Source: Paludibacterium denitrificans (GTDB lineage: Bacteria; Pseudomonadota; Gammaproteobacteria; Burkholderiales; Chromobacteriaceae). From it: a stretch of 64,000 nucleotides of DNA. The stretch is taken from positions 1,612,001 through 1,676,000 of the forward strand of contig NZ_WLYX01000001.1 in NCBI RefSeq assembly GCF_009707705.1, given 5' to 3'. Both the position numbers and the translations under genes were made by a program. Shown here piece by piece: positions 1 through 8,344 of the stretch. The notes beneath the pieces are model-generated. The model saw nothing but the letters and a program-made list of their open reading frames with translations. It made no database searches and was not told the origin of the DNA. Each line of letters begins with the position of its first letter. Position 1 is the stretch's first letter.

Positions 1-498
1 TGATTGCCTATTCCACCGAATCCTGCTTTGGCCCGGGCTGCGATCCGCTCAATGTGCAGGCCATTCGCCGCGTGCTGGCGATCAAGGCGCGCCCCAATTA
101 CAAGGGGCTGATCGTGATTGCCGCCAGCATCGAACAAATCCGCCACCTGATCCAGCCGTTGTCGGCGGCACAGTATGCGGAACTTGCCCGCTACTGGCCC
201 GGTCCTTATACCTTTCTGCTGCTTAGCGGCGCGGCGGGTGCCGCCCGCACTGCGTGGCCGACACCACAAAATTGCCGTGCGCGTGACGGCGCATGGCGAG
301 GCGGCGGCGTTGTGTCGCTGTGTTGGCATGGCGCTGGTGTCCACGTCGGCCAACCGTGCCGGGCAGAAATCGCTGAAGACGGCGCGGGCTTGCCAACGCG
401 AGTTCGGCCAACGTGTGCTGACTTTGCCGGGGCGCATTGGCAAGCGGCGCAAGCCGTCCAGCATTATCGATTTTGAAACCGGCCGCGTGCTGCGCTAG
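1..498 (+). CDS. tsaC: threonylcarbamoyl-AMP synthase TsaC (5' partial)
   Basis: YrdC/Sua5-family enzyme that makes threonylcarbamoyl-AMP for the t6A37 modification of ANN-decoding tRNAs. The window opens inside the gene: the visible N-terminus IAYSTESCFGPGCDP corresponds to the family's substrate-loop region, so roughly 15-20 residues are missing. The C-terminal half shows AVRVTAH and LVSTSAN, both diagnostic. The frame breaks at 221-227, where GCTTAGC stands in place of the GCCGGC that would encode LLPAARR; restoring it joins the two halves. The gene is followed 26 bp downstream by tolQ. Identity is firm and the interruption is judged a motif-linked sequence error. Confidence 0.85.
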
Positions 499-524
499 GC
501 CGCCTCATTCAACAAGGACATATC

Positions 525-1192
525 GTGCAACAGATTTCAATCCTGAGCCTGATCCTGAACGCCAGCGTGGTGGTGCAGATCGTCATGGCCGGGCTGGCTT
601 TGGTTTCCGTGCTTTCCGGGCGTTGATCTTCAACAAGATCGTGGTGTTGCGCGCGGCGCGGCACGGCAGCGATGAGTTTGAACGGCGTTTCTGGAGCGGA
701 GTGGACCTCAACCGGCTGTACGAGGACGCCAACCGGCGTAACGATACGCTGGGCATGGAGCGCATCTTCCAGTCCGGCTTTGCCGAATTCCTCAAACTGC
801 GCGGCCGCTCCGGGGCCGAGCTGTCCGACATCATGGACGGCTCCCGCCGCGCCATGCGTGCCGCCGCCCAGCGCGAACTGGACGAGCTGGACAGCCACAC
901 GCCGTTTCTCGCCACGGTTGGCTCGGTCAGCCCGTATGTCGGCCTGTTTGGCACGGTGTGGGGCATCATGCACGCCTTCATCGGGCTGGGTAACGCCGGG
1001 CAGGCCACCTTGTCCACGGTGGCACCGGGGATTGCCGAAGCGCTGATCGCCACGGCCATCGGCCTGTTTGCCGCCATCCCGGCGGTGGTGGCCTACAACC
1101 GCTTTGCCAGCGATGTCGACCGCATGACTTCGCGCTTCGATACCTTCATGGAAGAGTTTTCCAACATCCTGCAGCGTCTGGCCACGCGTTAA
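525..1192 (+). CDS. tolQ: TolQ/ExbB-family proton channel subunit
   Basis: Inner-membrane protein of the Tol-Pal (or ExbBD) motor. The GTG start at 525 has AAGGA 7 bp upstream. The sequence runs MQQISILSLILN with a first membrane segment, the cytoplasmic FWSGVDLNRLYEDA region, then GTVWGIMHAFIGLG and APGIAEALIATAIGLFAAI, which are TolQ signatures. About 222 aa, normal for TolQ. The frame breaks near 616, where TTCCTGG (S-W) reads TTCCGG. No tolR follows, which is unusual: the next gene is convergent. The TAA at 1190 lies in GTTAAGC, a variant seen elsewhere for GCCGGC, so the true stop could be at 1208-1210. Confidence 0.88.
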
Positions 1193-1209
1193 GCGCCTGA
1201 CGCGCAGCT

Positions 1210-1237
1210 AAAGGTTGGCCGAATTCGGCCAACCTTT
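1210..1237. terminator. perfect palindrome made of two inverted GTTGGCCGAA motifs
   Basis: GTTGGCCGAA at 1214-1223 is followed directly by its reverse complement at 1224-1233, extended by AAAG/CTTT into a 28-bp perfect palindrome. It sits between the convergent ends of tolQ and the lrp-like gene and overlaps the latter's stop codon. It probably acts as a bidirectional hairpin terminator. The same arrangement recurs at 31455-31490. Neisserial DNA-uptake sequences are known to be paired in terminators in this way. Confidence 0.7.
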
Positions 1238-1679
1238 CAGTCGTGTTCCGGCAGGGTCGGCAGCCGGGCCGGTACCGGCATGTCGATAATGATCGACGTC
1301 TGGGTGTCGCCATACTGCATCAGCCGCGCAATCAGCGCCTGCAGCGACGACATGGTATCCACTGCCACGCGAATCATCAGCCCGCTGCTGCCTGTGATCG
1401 ACGCACACTCCACCACCTCCGGCATATTGCGGATCTGCTCCACCACCGCGTAGTACTCCGGGTTCTTCACCGTCAACTCGATCAGGCAACGAATCGGCAA
1501 GCCCACCCGGCGGTATCGATTGCCGCGTGGTAGCCGGTAATCACCCCGGCGCGCTCCAGTTTTTCCACCCGCTCGGCCACCGCCGGGGCAGAAAGGTTCA
1601 CTTGCCGTGCCAGTTCGGCAAAGCGCATGCGGGCGTTGGCGTGCAGCGCCAGCAGGATTTTACGGTCGTACTTGTCCAT
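1237..1679 (-). CDS. Lrp/AsnC-family transcriptional regulator
   Basis: The N-terminal winged HTH (MDKYDRKILLALHANARMRFAELARQVN, then a recognition helix in SAPAVAERVEKLERAGVI) is followed by a RAM/AsnC ligand-binding domain (LIELTVKNPEYYAVVEQ, GSSGLMIRVA). About 148 aa, typical. The family binds DNA as octamers and responds to amino acids; the ligand here cannot be predicted. The frame breaks near 1508, where CCGG replaces an expected CCAGG. Transcribed divergently from the phoB region, with an AT-rich promoter in 1680-1760. Confidence 0.85.
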
Positions 1680-1944
1680 GCCTTCGTTTCAAAAGTTATT
1701 AGTGGTTACAACCGTTGAAAATAAGGTAATGATGGCAAAAATACAATGTTTATACATTAAACAATCGCCCCTCACGCCGTAGAATCTCGCCCTATCAAGA
1801 CGGCGGACGGCACTGTCCGGCTGCTCGCTGTTTTCCACTTGGAATGGTTGTCGCGCCTTCATCCCGTTGATGACCGCGCACACTGTCCTGGTGATCTCTT
1901 TGTCCCCGGTCTCACGTCAGATCAATACATTGACTACGACCCTT

Positions 1945-1979
1945 AAGGGCCTGTCCATTGGACAGGCCCTCTTTTCTTT
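1945..1979 (+). terminator. orphan intrinsic terminator upstream of phoB
   Basis: GGGCCTGTCC (1947-1956), a 3-nt loop, GGACAGGCCC (1960-1969), then a T-rich tail. No protein gene on the + strand ends here. The 480-bp interval 1680-2160 therefore contains the lrp promoter, about 200 bp of sequence ending in a strong terminator (a possible small RNA or leader), and the phoB promoter. I did not recognise an RNA family. Confidence 0.65.
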
Positions 1980-2096
1980 GTCCTTGCTCCATCCCGTTTT
2001 CCTGCTGCTGCCGTTACACTGTGAGCGTGGCCTTGTCCGTGCTAGCCAGCGCACCCATCACGGCATCAATGACAGAAACTTGGAAATTTCCAAGAA

Positions 2097-2130
2097 CTGT
2101 CATATTTATGTAATCGCCCGTTTTTATCCT
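2097..2130 (+). promoter_or_regulatory. PHO box and -10 element of phoBR
   Basis: CTGTCATATTTATGTAAT at 2097-2114 matches the PhoB direct-repeat consensus (two CTGTCAT-like half-sites separated by 4 A/T bases). Exactly 10 bp further is TATCCT (2125-2130), a -10 hexamer at the spacing used by PhoB-activated promoters. It lies 31 bp before the phoB start, so the operon is predicted to be autoregulated by phosphate starvation. Confidence 0.75.
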
Positions 2131-2160
2131 TGCCACAATTGCGAACGGGAATGGACCCTT

Positions 2161-2850
2161 ATGGCTGCAAACATTTTGCTTGTAGAAGACGAACCGGCGA
2201 TTCAGGAACTGATTGCGTTCAACCTGACTCAGGCTGGGCACCATGTGCTGCGTGCCAGTACCGCCGAGGCAGCGCTCACCCCGGTGAAAAACGCCTTGCC
2301 CGACCTGGTATTGCTGGACTGGATGCTGCCGGGCGCCTCCGGTGTGGATATTGCCAAGCGCCTGCGTAACGACGAGCGCACCAAACATATCCCGATCATC
2401 ATGCTGACCGCCCGCTCCGACGAGCAGGACAAAGTCACCGGGCTGGAAAGCGGTGCCGACGATTACATCACCAAGCCGTTTTCCCCGCGTGAGTTGCTGG
2501 CGCGCATCAAGGCGGTGTTGCGCCGTCGCGCCCCGCAGATGACGGATGACGCCGTGGAAGTGCGCGGCCTGCGGCTGGACCCGATCACCCACCGCGTGAC
2601 CGGCCACGATGGCACCGTGGAACTGGGGCCGACCGAATTCCGCCTGCTGCATTTCTTCATGACGCACCCGGAGCGCGTGCATTCGCGCGCCCAATTGCTG
2701 GACCAGGTGTGGGGCGATCACGTGTTCGTGGAAGAGCGCACCGTCGACGTGCATATCCGCCGTCTGCGCAGCGCGCTGGAACCGACCGGCCACGACGAAC
2801 TGATCCAGACGGTACGGGGAACCGGTTACCGTTTCTCCATTCAACAGTGA
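2161..2850 (+). CDS. phoB: phosphate regulon response regulator PhoB
   Basis: OmpR-type response regulator. The receiver domain has acidic residues in LLVEDEP, the phosphoacceptor Asp in LLDWMLPG and the conserved Lys in YITKPF. The C-terminal winged helix covers about residues 130-229 (VELGPTEFRLLHFFM, RTVDVHIRRLR, VRGTGYRF). The start at 2161 was chosen because the upstream in-frame extension crosses the PHO box and terminator. 229 aa, the normal length; intact. Paired with phoR 7 bp downstream. Confidence 0.95.
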   Translation: MAANILLVEDEPAIQELIAFNLTQAGHHVLRASTAEAALTPVKNALPDLVLLDWMLPGASGVDIAKRLRNDERTKHIPIIMLTARSDEQDKVTGLESGADDYITKPFSPRELLARIKAVLRRRAPQMTDDAVEVRGLRLDPITHRVTGHDGTVELGPTEFRLLHFFMTHPERVHSRAQLLDQVWGDHVFVEERTVDVHIRRLRSALEPTGHDELIQTVRGTGYRFSIQQ

Positions 2851-2857
2851 GACGGCT

Positions 2858-4178
2858 TTGCGCGAATTTCTGCAAAATTCGGTAGGGTGGCTGGTGGGCA
2901 TCATCCTGCTGGGGCTGGGCTTCTGGGCCGGTTCCGGCGCGGTCAATGCCCTGCTGGTGGTGGTGCTGTGCCCGGCGGCGTGGCTGACCTTTCACCTGTA
3001 CCACATCGCCCTGATGCTGCGCTGGCTGCAAAACCCGGTGGCCGAACGCGTGCCGGACGGTTTCGGCTCGTGGCATACCGTGTTCATGACGCTGTATCGC
3101 ATGATGCGCAGCCAGAGTCAGAGCCAGCGCAAGCTGACCAATGTGCTGGAACGCTTCATCAACGCCGGTGAAGCCATGCCGGACGGCGTGGTGGTGCTGG
3201 ACGAGAACGACCGCATCGAGTGGATCAACCCAATGGCGGTGGAACATCTGGGCCTCAACCGCAAGGAAGACATCGGCAACCAGATTCTCAACCTGATCCG
3301 CCAGCTAGGCGTTTCACACCTACATGAAAACCGGCAGTTTCAGTCAGCCGCTGCTGCTTAACTTCCTGCAACCGCGCGAAATGCTGATTTCCATTCAGCT
3401 GGTGCCGTTTGATTCCACGCGCAAACTGCTGCTGTCGCGTGACATCACCCAGCTGGAACGGGTGCAGACGGTGCATCGCGACTTCGTGGCCAACGTGTCG
3501 CACGAATTGCGCACTCCGCTGACCGTGGTGGGCGGCTTTCTGGAAACGCTGATGGACATGCCGCAGGTGGATGAATCCACGCTGCGCCAGTTTCTGCCGA
3601 TGATGATGGAGCAGTCGCGGCGCATGCAGAGCTTGGTGGAAGACCTGCTCACCCTGTCCAAGCTGGAAAACAGCCCCAAGGCGGTGGCTTCGGAAAAGGT
3701 CAACATGCAGGAGATGCTGGATACCTTGATGGTCGAAGCCGAAGGCTTGTCGCAGGGGCGTCATCAGATTCGGCTGGAGAAGCTCAGCGCGCAGTGGCTG
3801 TGGGGTAGCAGTCAGGAGCTGCATTCCGCCTTTGGCAATCTGGTGTCCAACGCGGTGCGTTATACGCCGGAAGGCGGCACAGTGACGATCAGCTGGCAGG
3901 AGGAGGGCGACAAGTTGCGCTTCTCGGTGAGCGATACCGGCATCGGCATTCCGCGCGAGCACATTCCGCGCCTGACCGAACGCTTCTATCGCGTCGATCG
4001 TGGCCGTTCACGCGGGAATGGCGGCACCGGGCTGGGGCTGGCCATCGTCAAGCACGTGGTGGCGCGCCATAACGCCCGGCTGGACATCAAGAGCGAACCG
4101 GACAAGGGCAGCACCTTCAGCGTGATCTTCCAGAACGAACGCAAGGCCGAACCGGACACCGTGGCCGCCGACGATTAA
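2858..4178 (+). CDS. phoR: phosphate regulon sensor histidine kinase PhoR
   Basis: Starts with TTG 7 bp after phoB. Two N-terminal membrane segments (WLVGIILLGLGFWAG, ALLVVVLCPAAWL), a PAS domain (GVVVLDENDRIEWINPMA), the HisKA phosphoacceptor in VSHELRTPLTVV, and a HATPase domain with N, G1 (DTGIGIP) and G2 (GTGLGLAIV) boxes. The only break is at 3304-3310, where GCTAGGC replaces the GCCGGC that would encode RQPAFHTYM. It phosphorylates and dephosphorylates PhoB according to phosphate supply sensed through Pst/PhoU, whose genes are not in the window. Confidence 0.93.
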
Positions 4179-4268
4179 GCCACCGTACCAACGCACATCT
4201 TGGCGGGCCGGTTCCGGCACGTTAGGATGTGCGATTATGTTTTTGTCGTAGCCTACCCGGATTCCTCC

Positions 4269-5334
4269 ATGACCCGACTTCTTTCCATTCGTCCGTTCGG
4301 CCAACGTGTCTGGCTGGACAACCTGTCGCGCGAACTGTTGTCCTCCGGCGCGCTGGCGCGCCTGCTCGAGCAAGACGGCATTGCTTAAGCGTGACCTCCA
4401 ACCCGGCCATTTTCTACAAGGCCATCCGGTCCGATAGCAGCTACCAGCAGGATCTGACCCGCCTGAAAGCGGATGCCTCGCTCAGCGCCGAGGCGCGCTA
4501 CGAAGCGCTGGTGGTGCCGGACATTCAGGCCGCGTGCGATCTGCTGGCGCCGCAGTACCAGCAAAGTGGCGGCGACGATGGCTATGTCAGTCTGGAAGTT
4601 TCGCCGGAACTGGCGCATGACGAAGACGGCACACTGGCCGCCGCGCGCCGCTTGTGGCGCGAGATCGACCGGCCCAATGCCATGATCAAGATTCCGGCCA
4701 CGCCTGCCGGTATCCGCGCCTTCCGCCAGCTGACGCGCGAGGGGATCAACGTCAACATCACGCTGCTGTTCAGCCTGCCGCAGGTGGAAGCGGTGTGGGA
4801 CGCTTATCTTGCTTAAGCCTGCAGGCGCGTCTGGCCGATGGCCAGCCGTTGGTCGGCATCAAGGCGGTGGCCAGCTTCTTCCTGTCGCGCATCGACAGCC
4901 TGCTGGATGGCAAGTTGGCCGAAGCGTTGCAAGGCCAGACGGCCATCGCACTGGCCAAGACGGCGTATGGCCGCTATCTGGCGCGTTTCCATGGCGAGGA
5001 GTTTGCCGCCCTGCGTGCCGCTGGCGCGCGGCCGCAATACCTGCTGTGGGCTTCCACCGGCACCAAGAATCCGGCCTATTCGGATGTGTTGTATGTTGCC
5101 AGCCTGATTGGTGCCGAGACGGTGAACACCGTGCCGGATGCCACGCTGGCGGCATTCCGCGACCATGGCGAGGCGGCGGCGACGCTGGCGCAAGACATGG
5201 AGCAGGCCCCGGCGTTATTGGCGCAGGTGGAAGCAGCCGGTATCAATCTGGCGCAAGTGGGTGACGAGTTGCAGCGCGATGGCCTGCGCCAGTTTGAAGT
5301 GGCATTTGCCGACCTGCTCAAATTGACGGCGTGA
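4269..5334 (+). CDS. tal: transaldolase
   Basis: Pentose-phosphate enzyme transferring dihydroxyacetone from sedoheptulose-7-P to glyceraldehyde-3-P. The Schiff-base lysine lies in AMIKIPAT; VTSNPAIF, REGINVNITLLFS and STGTKNPAYSDVLYV are family signatures. About 350 aa after repair, matching the long (Neisseria/mycobacterial type) transaldolases. The gene is split twice by GCTTAAGC (4383-4390 and 4811-4818), each exactly where A-G (GCCGGC) is conserved. Followed by a strong terminator. Confidence 0.93.
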
Positions 5335-5353
5335 GCCGACGTCGCACACTAAA

Positions 5354-5384
5354 TAAAAAAGGGAGGCCAATGCCTCCCTTTTTT
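5354..5384 (+). terminator. intrinsic terminator after tal
   Basis: AAAAAAGGGAGGC, 4-nt loop, GCCTCCC, T6. It can also serve the convergent exchanger gene on the other strand. Confidence 0.85.
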
Positions 5385-5424
5385 GCGTGTTGCGCCGCTT
5401 CGGCCAACCCTGTCCGGGGTGTGA

Positions 5425-6444
5425 TCAGGCGTGCAATGCAATGCTCAGGTAGAGCAGATACAGCGCGCCGTTGACCAGCACATGCCACACGCGCACGCCA
5501 CCGGCGCGGCTGGCGACAATACGCAGCCAGATCGTGGCGGCGAGCGTGATCATCAGGCTTAAGCAAACACTTCGGTGCGCGGCACCCACGGTGTCAGCGC
5601 AATGCCGATGGCATAGCAGCGTGCCCTGAAACACCATGGCGCCGGTGATATTGCCAAAGGCCAGCGTATCCTTGCCCTTGCGAATCCACAAAATGGAGTT
5701 GATCTTTTCCGGCAGCTCGGTGGCGATCGGAATGATCATCAGCGACAGCAGCAGCGGCGAGATGCCCAACAGGCCGGATGCGTTTTCCACCCCGGCGATG
5801 AAGCCCTCCGCACCGCCTACCAGCAGGCCAAGGCCCAGCGCCAGTTGGGCAATGATGGTGAACCAGTTCACCGGCAGGCCGATTTTCTGCAGGAACATGT
5901 CGTGATCGGCTTCGGTGGCGTGGCCTTGTTCCACCAGCTGGCTGGACGCGCGCAGCGTCACCAGCACATACACGAAGTAGGTCAGCACCAGCAGCACGCT
6001 GATGGCACCGCGCAGCATGGCGAGCGGGCCTTCATGTGGCACGAACATGGCGAGCGCGGACAGGCTGTAGGAGGCGAGGAAGAAGTGCAGGTCGCGCAGA
6101 AACCCGGTGCGTTCCGGACGGATATGACCCGCGGCCTTGCGGCGGCGGAACACGGCCATGCCCATCATGAAGGTGGTCAGCGTGGACAGCATCAACGGCG
6201 CGCCCAGAATTGCGCCGACGCCGATTTCCTGATTGACCTGCGCGTTGGCCGAACTGCCCATGATGGCGAGAATCGGCACCAGCGTTTCCGGCATGGCGGT
6301 GCCCACGGCGGCAAACAGCGAGCCGGTAACGCCTTCGGAAATATTCAATTTCTGCCCAAGGTGTTCCGGGGCATTGGTAAAGCATTCTGCTGCGATCAGG
6401 ATGACCAGCAGCATGACTAACAATTCGCCAAAGGTAAAAAGCAT
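5425..6444 (-). CDS. CaCA-family sodium/calcium exchanger-like membrane protein
   Basis: Polytopic protein of about 340 aa with two internally repeated halves, each carrying a cation-exchanger alpha-repeat: GTAMPETLVPILAIMG in the first half and PIATELPEKINSILW in the second. The essential acidic residues (E in PET, E in TELPE) are present. Two motif-linked errors that compensate each other lie at 5611-5617 and 5557-5564 (GCTTAAGC), garbling about 17 residues between them; the restored text would read LLPAIGIALTPWVPRTEVFAG. Likely function is Na+/Ca2+ or related cation antiport; the ion is not certain. Confidence 0.8.
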   Translation of the reverse strand: MLFTFGELLVMLLVILIAAECFTNAPEHLGQKLNISEGVTGSLFAAVGTAMPETLVPILAIMGSSANAQVNQEIGVGAILGAPLMLSTLTTFMMGMAVFRRRKAAGHIRPERTGFLRDLHFFLASYSLSALAMFVPHEGPLAMLRGAISVLLVLTYFVYVLVTLRASSQLVEQGHATEADHDMFLQKIGLPVNWFTIIAQLALGLGLLVGGAEGFIAGVENASGLLGISPLLLSLMIIPIATELPEKINSILWIRKGKDTLAFGNITGAMVFQGTLLCHRHCADTVGAAHRSVCLSLMITLAATIWLRIVASRAGGVRVWHVLVNGALYLLYLSIALHA

Positions 6445-6540
6445 GGTGGGTGCGGTGGAGAGGACAAAGGTCTATTCTACCGCACCTGACCGGCATCTCG
6501 CTGATCTGCCCGCCGGGCAGCAGCGCGTGGCGAGCGGGCG

Positions 6541-7066
6541 TTAGCTGGCCGGTTGCTGGCGCCGGGCGGCCATGCGTGCGCCAGCGGCCTGTTTTTCCTC
6601 GTCGTTGAGCAGGCGTTCAGCGGTGGGGATCAGCCAGGCTTCTTCCGAGGCGGCGTGTTCGCGGTATTGGCGCACGAACTCTTCCACCTCGTTGGCGTTC
6701 AGGCTGGTGATCTGCTCGTCACGCAGGGCCAGCAGGTCGTCGCGGATGGCGTTCCAGCAGGAGTGCAGGTAGCCGTGCTCGGCCGCCAGTTGTTCCAGTC
6801 GCGGTGCGCCAGCTCACGCGCCAGCAGCAGGGGAAACAGTTCTTCTTCCTCATCCAGGTGATGTGCCGGGCTACGTCGAAATAGCGGATGGCGCCATCGA
6901 TGGTGTTCTTGGCGGCTTCGTCAACGCCATGCTGGGCCACATAGCCGGGCAACTTGTCGAGTTGGTCGCAAAATCGGCGGATCTTGTCATGACACGCCAG
7001 CAGCATCTCCAGCGGTTGCTCGAACGAGACAGCGGCGGTGTTGCCAAGGTTGTGCAAAGTCAGCAT
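6541..7066 (-). CDS. hemerythrin-like HHE domain protein
   Basis: Begins MLTLHNLGNTAAVSF with AGGAGCTT just upstream. Contains the H-HxxxE pattern of non-haem di-iron hemerythrin cation-binding domains (LLACHDKIRRFCDQL, HHLDEEEELFPLLL after frame repair, EEFVRQYREHAASEE). About 175 aa once two frameshifts are repaired: near 6867 (CCAGG read as CCGG) and near 6807 (a lost base). Such proteins bind O2/NO or protect Fe-S centres; the role here is inferred only from family. Confidence 0.75.
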
Positions 7067-7230
7067 GGGAAGCTCCTGCGCAAGGGGGGATGCGGCAAGC
7101 TTGACGCATCGCCATATCAAAAACCATGATACCGCTCAAATAAATTGGCGACGTCACCTTAAGTGTAGCCGCTGCCCGTGGCTGAGGCCGGGATTGGGCA
7201 AGGCATGTTTTCAGGAAAGGATTAACGGCA

Positions 7231-8253
7231 ATGGAGTTGCCCTTCACCGTCCGCGAATTGGATCTCACGGACGCACAGTTGGCCGAACCGGCCTGGCGCA
7301 TCCAACTGGCGGCGCATCAGGTCGAAGCCGACTGGCTGGCTTACCCGGCACTGCCGGTACTGTGGCCGACACTCAACGACGCCATGGCTTGCCATCAGCG
7401 CGTATTGGGGGCTTTTGAAGGCACCGACTTGCGTGGCGTACTGGTGGTCAGCGAGCGGCCGGAAGGTGGCTGGCACATTGAGCGCACAGTGGTGGACCCG
7501 CAACATTTTCATGCTGGCTGGGGTTACCGGCTGCTGAATGTGTTGTTGGCCGACGCGGACGAGGTGACGGTGGACACCGGTGCGGCCAATAGCGCCGCGC
7601 TGGGGCTGTATCACAAGGCCGGTTTCGAGCCGGAACAGCGCTGGCATGGACCGGATGGGCTGGTGCTGTGGCGCCTGCATTACCGTCGGCCCACCACATT
7701 GCCCAGCCTGACCCTGCTGCCGGATGGCTGGATTCAGCAGGCGCGCTGCGTGCCGTCGCCCAATTGTGACGAGCGCAGCGAAGGCGTGCAGCCGGAACTG
7801 CTGGTCATCCACAACATCAGCCTGCCGCCGTACCGCTATGGCGGCAAAGGCGTGGAGCAACTGTTTACCAATCGGCTCAACCCGGCCGAACACCCGTTCT
7901 ACGCCACCATCGACGGCTTGCGCGTGTCCTCGCATTTTTTCATCCGGCGTAATGGCGAGTTGGTGCAGTGCGTGTCGGTGCACCGCCGCGCCTGGCATGC
8001 CGGTGTTTCCAGCTGGCAGGGGCGTGAGCGCTGCAACGATTTTTCCATTGGGGTGGAGCTGGAAGGCTGCGATTTCGAGCCGTTTTCAGCCGCCCAGTAC
8101 GGCATGTTGACGGCGCTGGCCAACACGCTCAAGGCGGCGTTACCACTACGCGCCATGACCGGCCATGAACACATCGCGCCCGGTCGCAAGACCGACCCCG
8201 GCCCGTTCTTTGATTGGCCACGGGCACGGCGCGCCATTGATTTGCCGGGCTAA
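7231..8253 (+). CDS. fusion of a GNAT acetyltransferase and an AmpD amidase
   Basis: One uninterrupted 340-aa frame. Residues about 5-150 look like a GNAT N-acetyltransferase (ERTVVDPQHFHAGWGYRLLN; NSAALGLYHKAGFEPEQRW is the typical GNAT tail). Residues about 168-338 are a full AmpD-type 1,6-anhydro-N-acetylmuramyl-L-alanine amidase: LPDGWIQQARCVPSPNCDER, LLVIHNISLPP, RRAWHAGVSSW and GHEHIAPGRKTDPGPFFDW contain the zinc ligands H-H-D and the catalytic E. AmpD recycles muropeptides in the cytoplasm and normally stands alone at about 185 aa. The junction shows none of the error motifs, so the fusion appears real. Confidence 0.82.
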   Translation: MELPFTVRELDLTDAQLAEPAWRIQLAAHQVEADWLAYPALPVLWPTLNDAMACHQRVLGAFEGTDLRGVLVVSERPEGGWHIERTVVDPQHFHAGWGYRLLNVLLADADEVTVDTGAANSAALGLYHKAGFEPEQRWHGPDGLVLWRLHYRRPTTLPSLTLLPDGWIQQARCVPSPNCDERSEGVQPELLVIHNISLPPYRYGGKGVEQLFTNRLNPAEHPFYATIDGLRVSSHFFIRRNGELVQCVSVHRRAWHAGVSSWQGRERCNDFSIGVELEGCDFEPFSAAQYGMLTALANTLKAALPLRAMTGHEHIAPGRKTDPGPFFDWPRARRAIDLPG

Positions 8254-8344
8254 GCCCGGTCAAAGGTTGGCCGAACGCCGTGCGTCGCCACCCAAGACAC
8301 GGCTGGCGGAACCGAAACGGCGCGGCCTAGGTGGCGGGCAGTCG

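Noticed and set aside
8250-8256. GCTAAGC at the end of the GNAT-AmpD gene
   Set aside because: It contains the natural-looking stop codon after the complete AmpD domain; the original could have been GCCGGC but nothing in the protein requires it.
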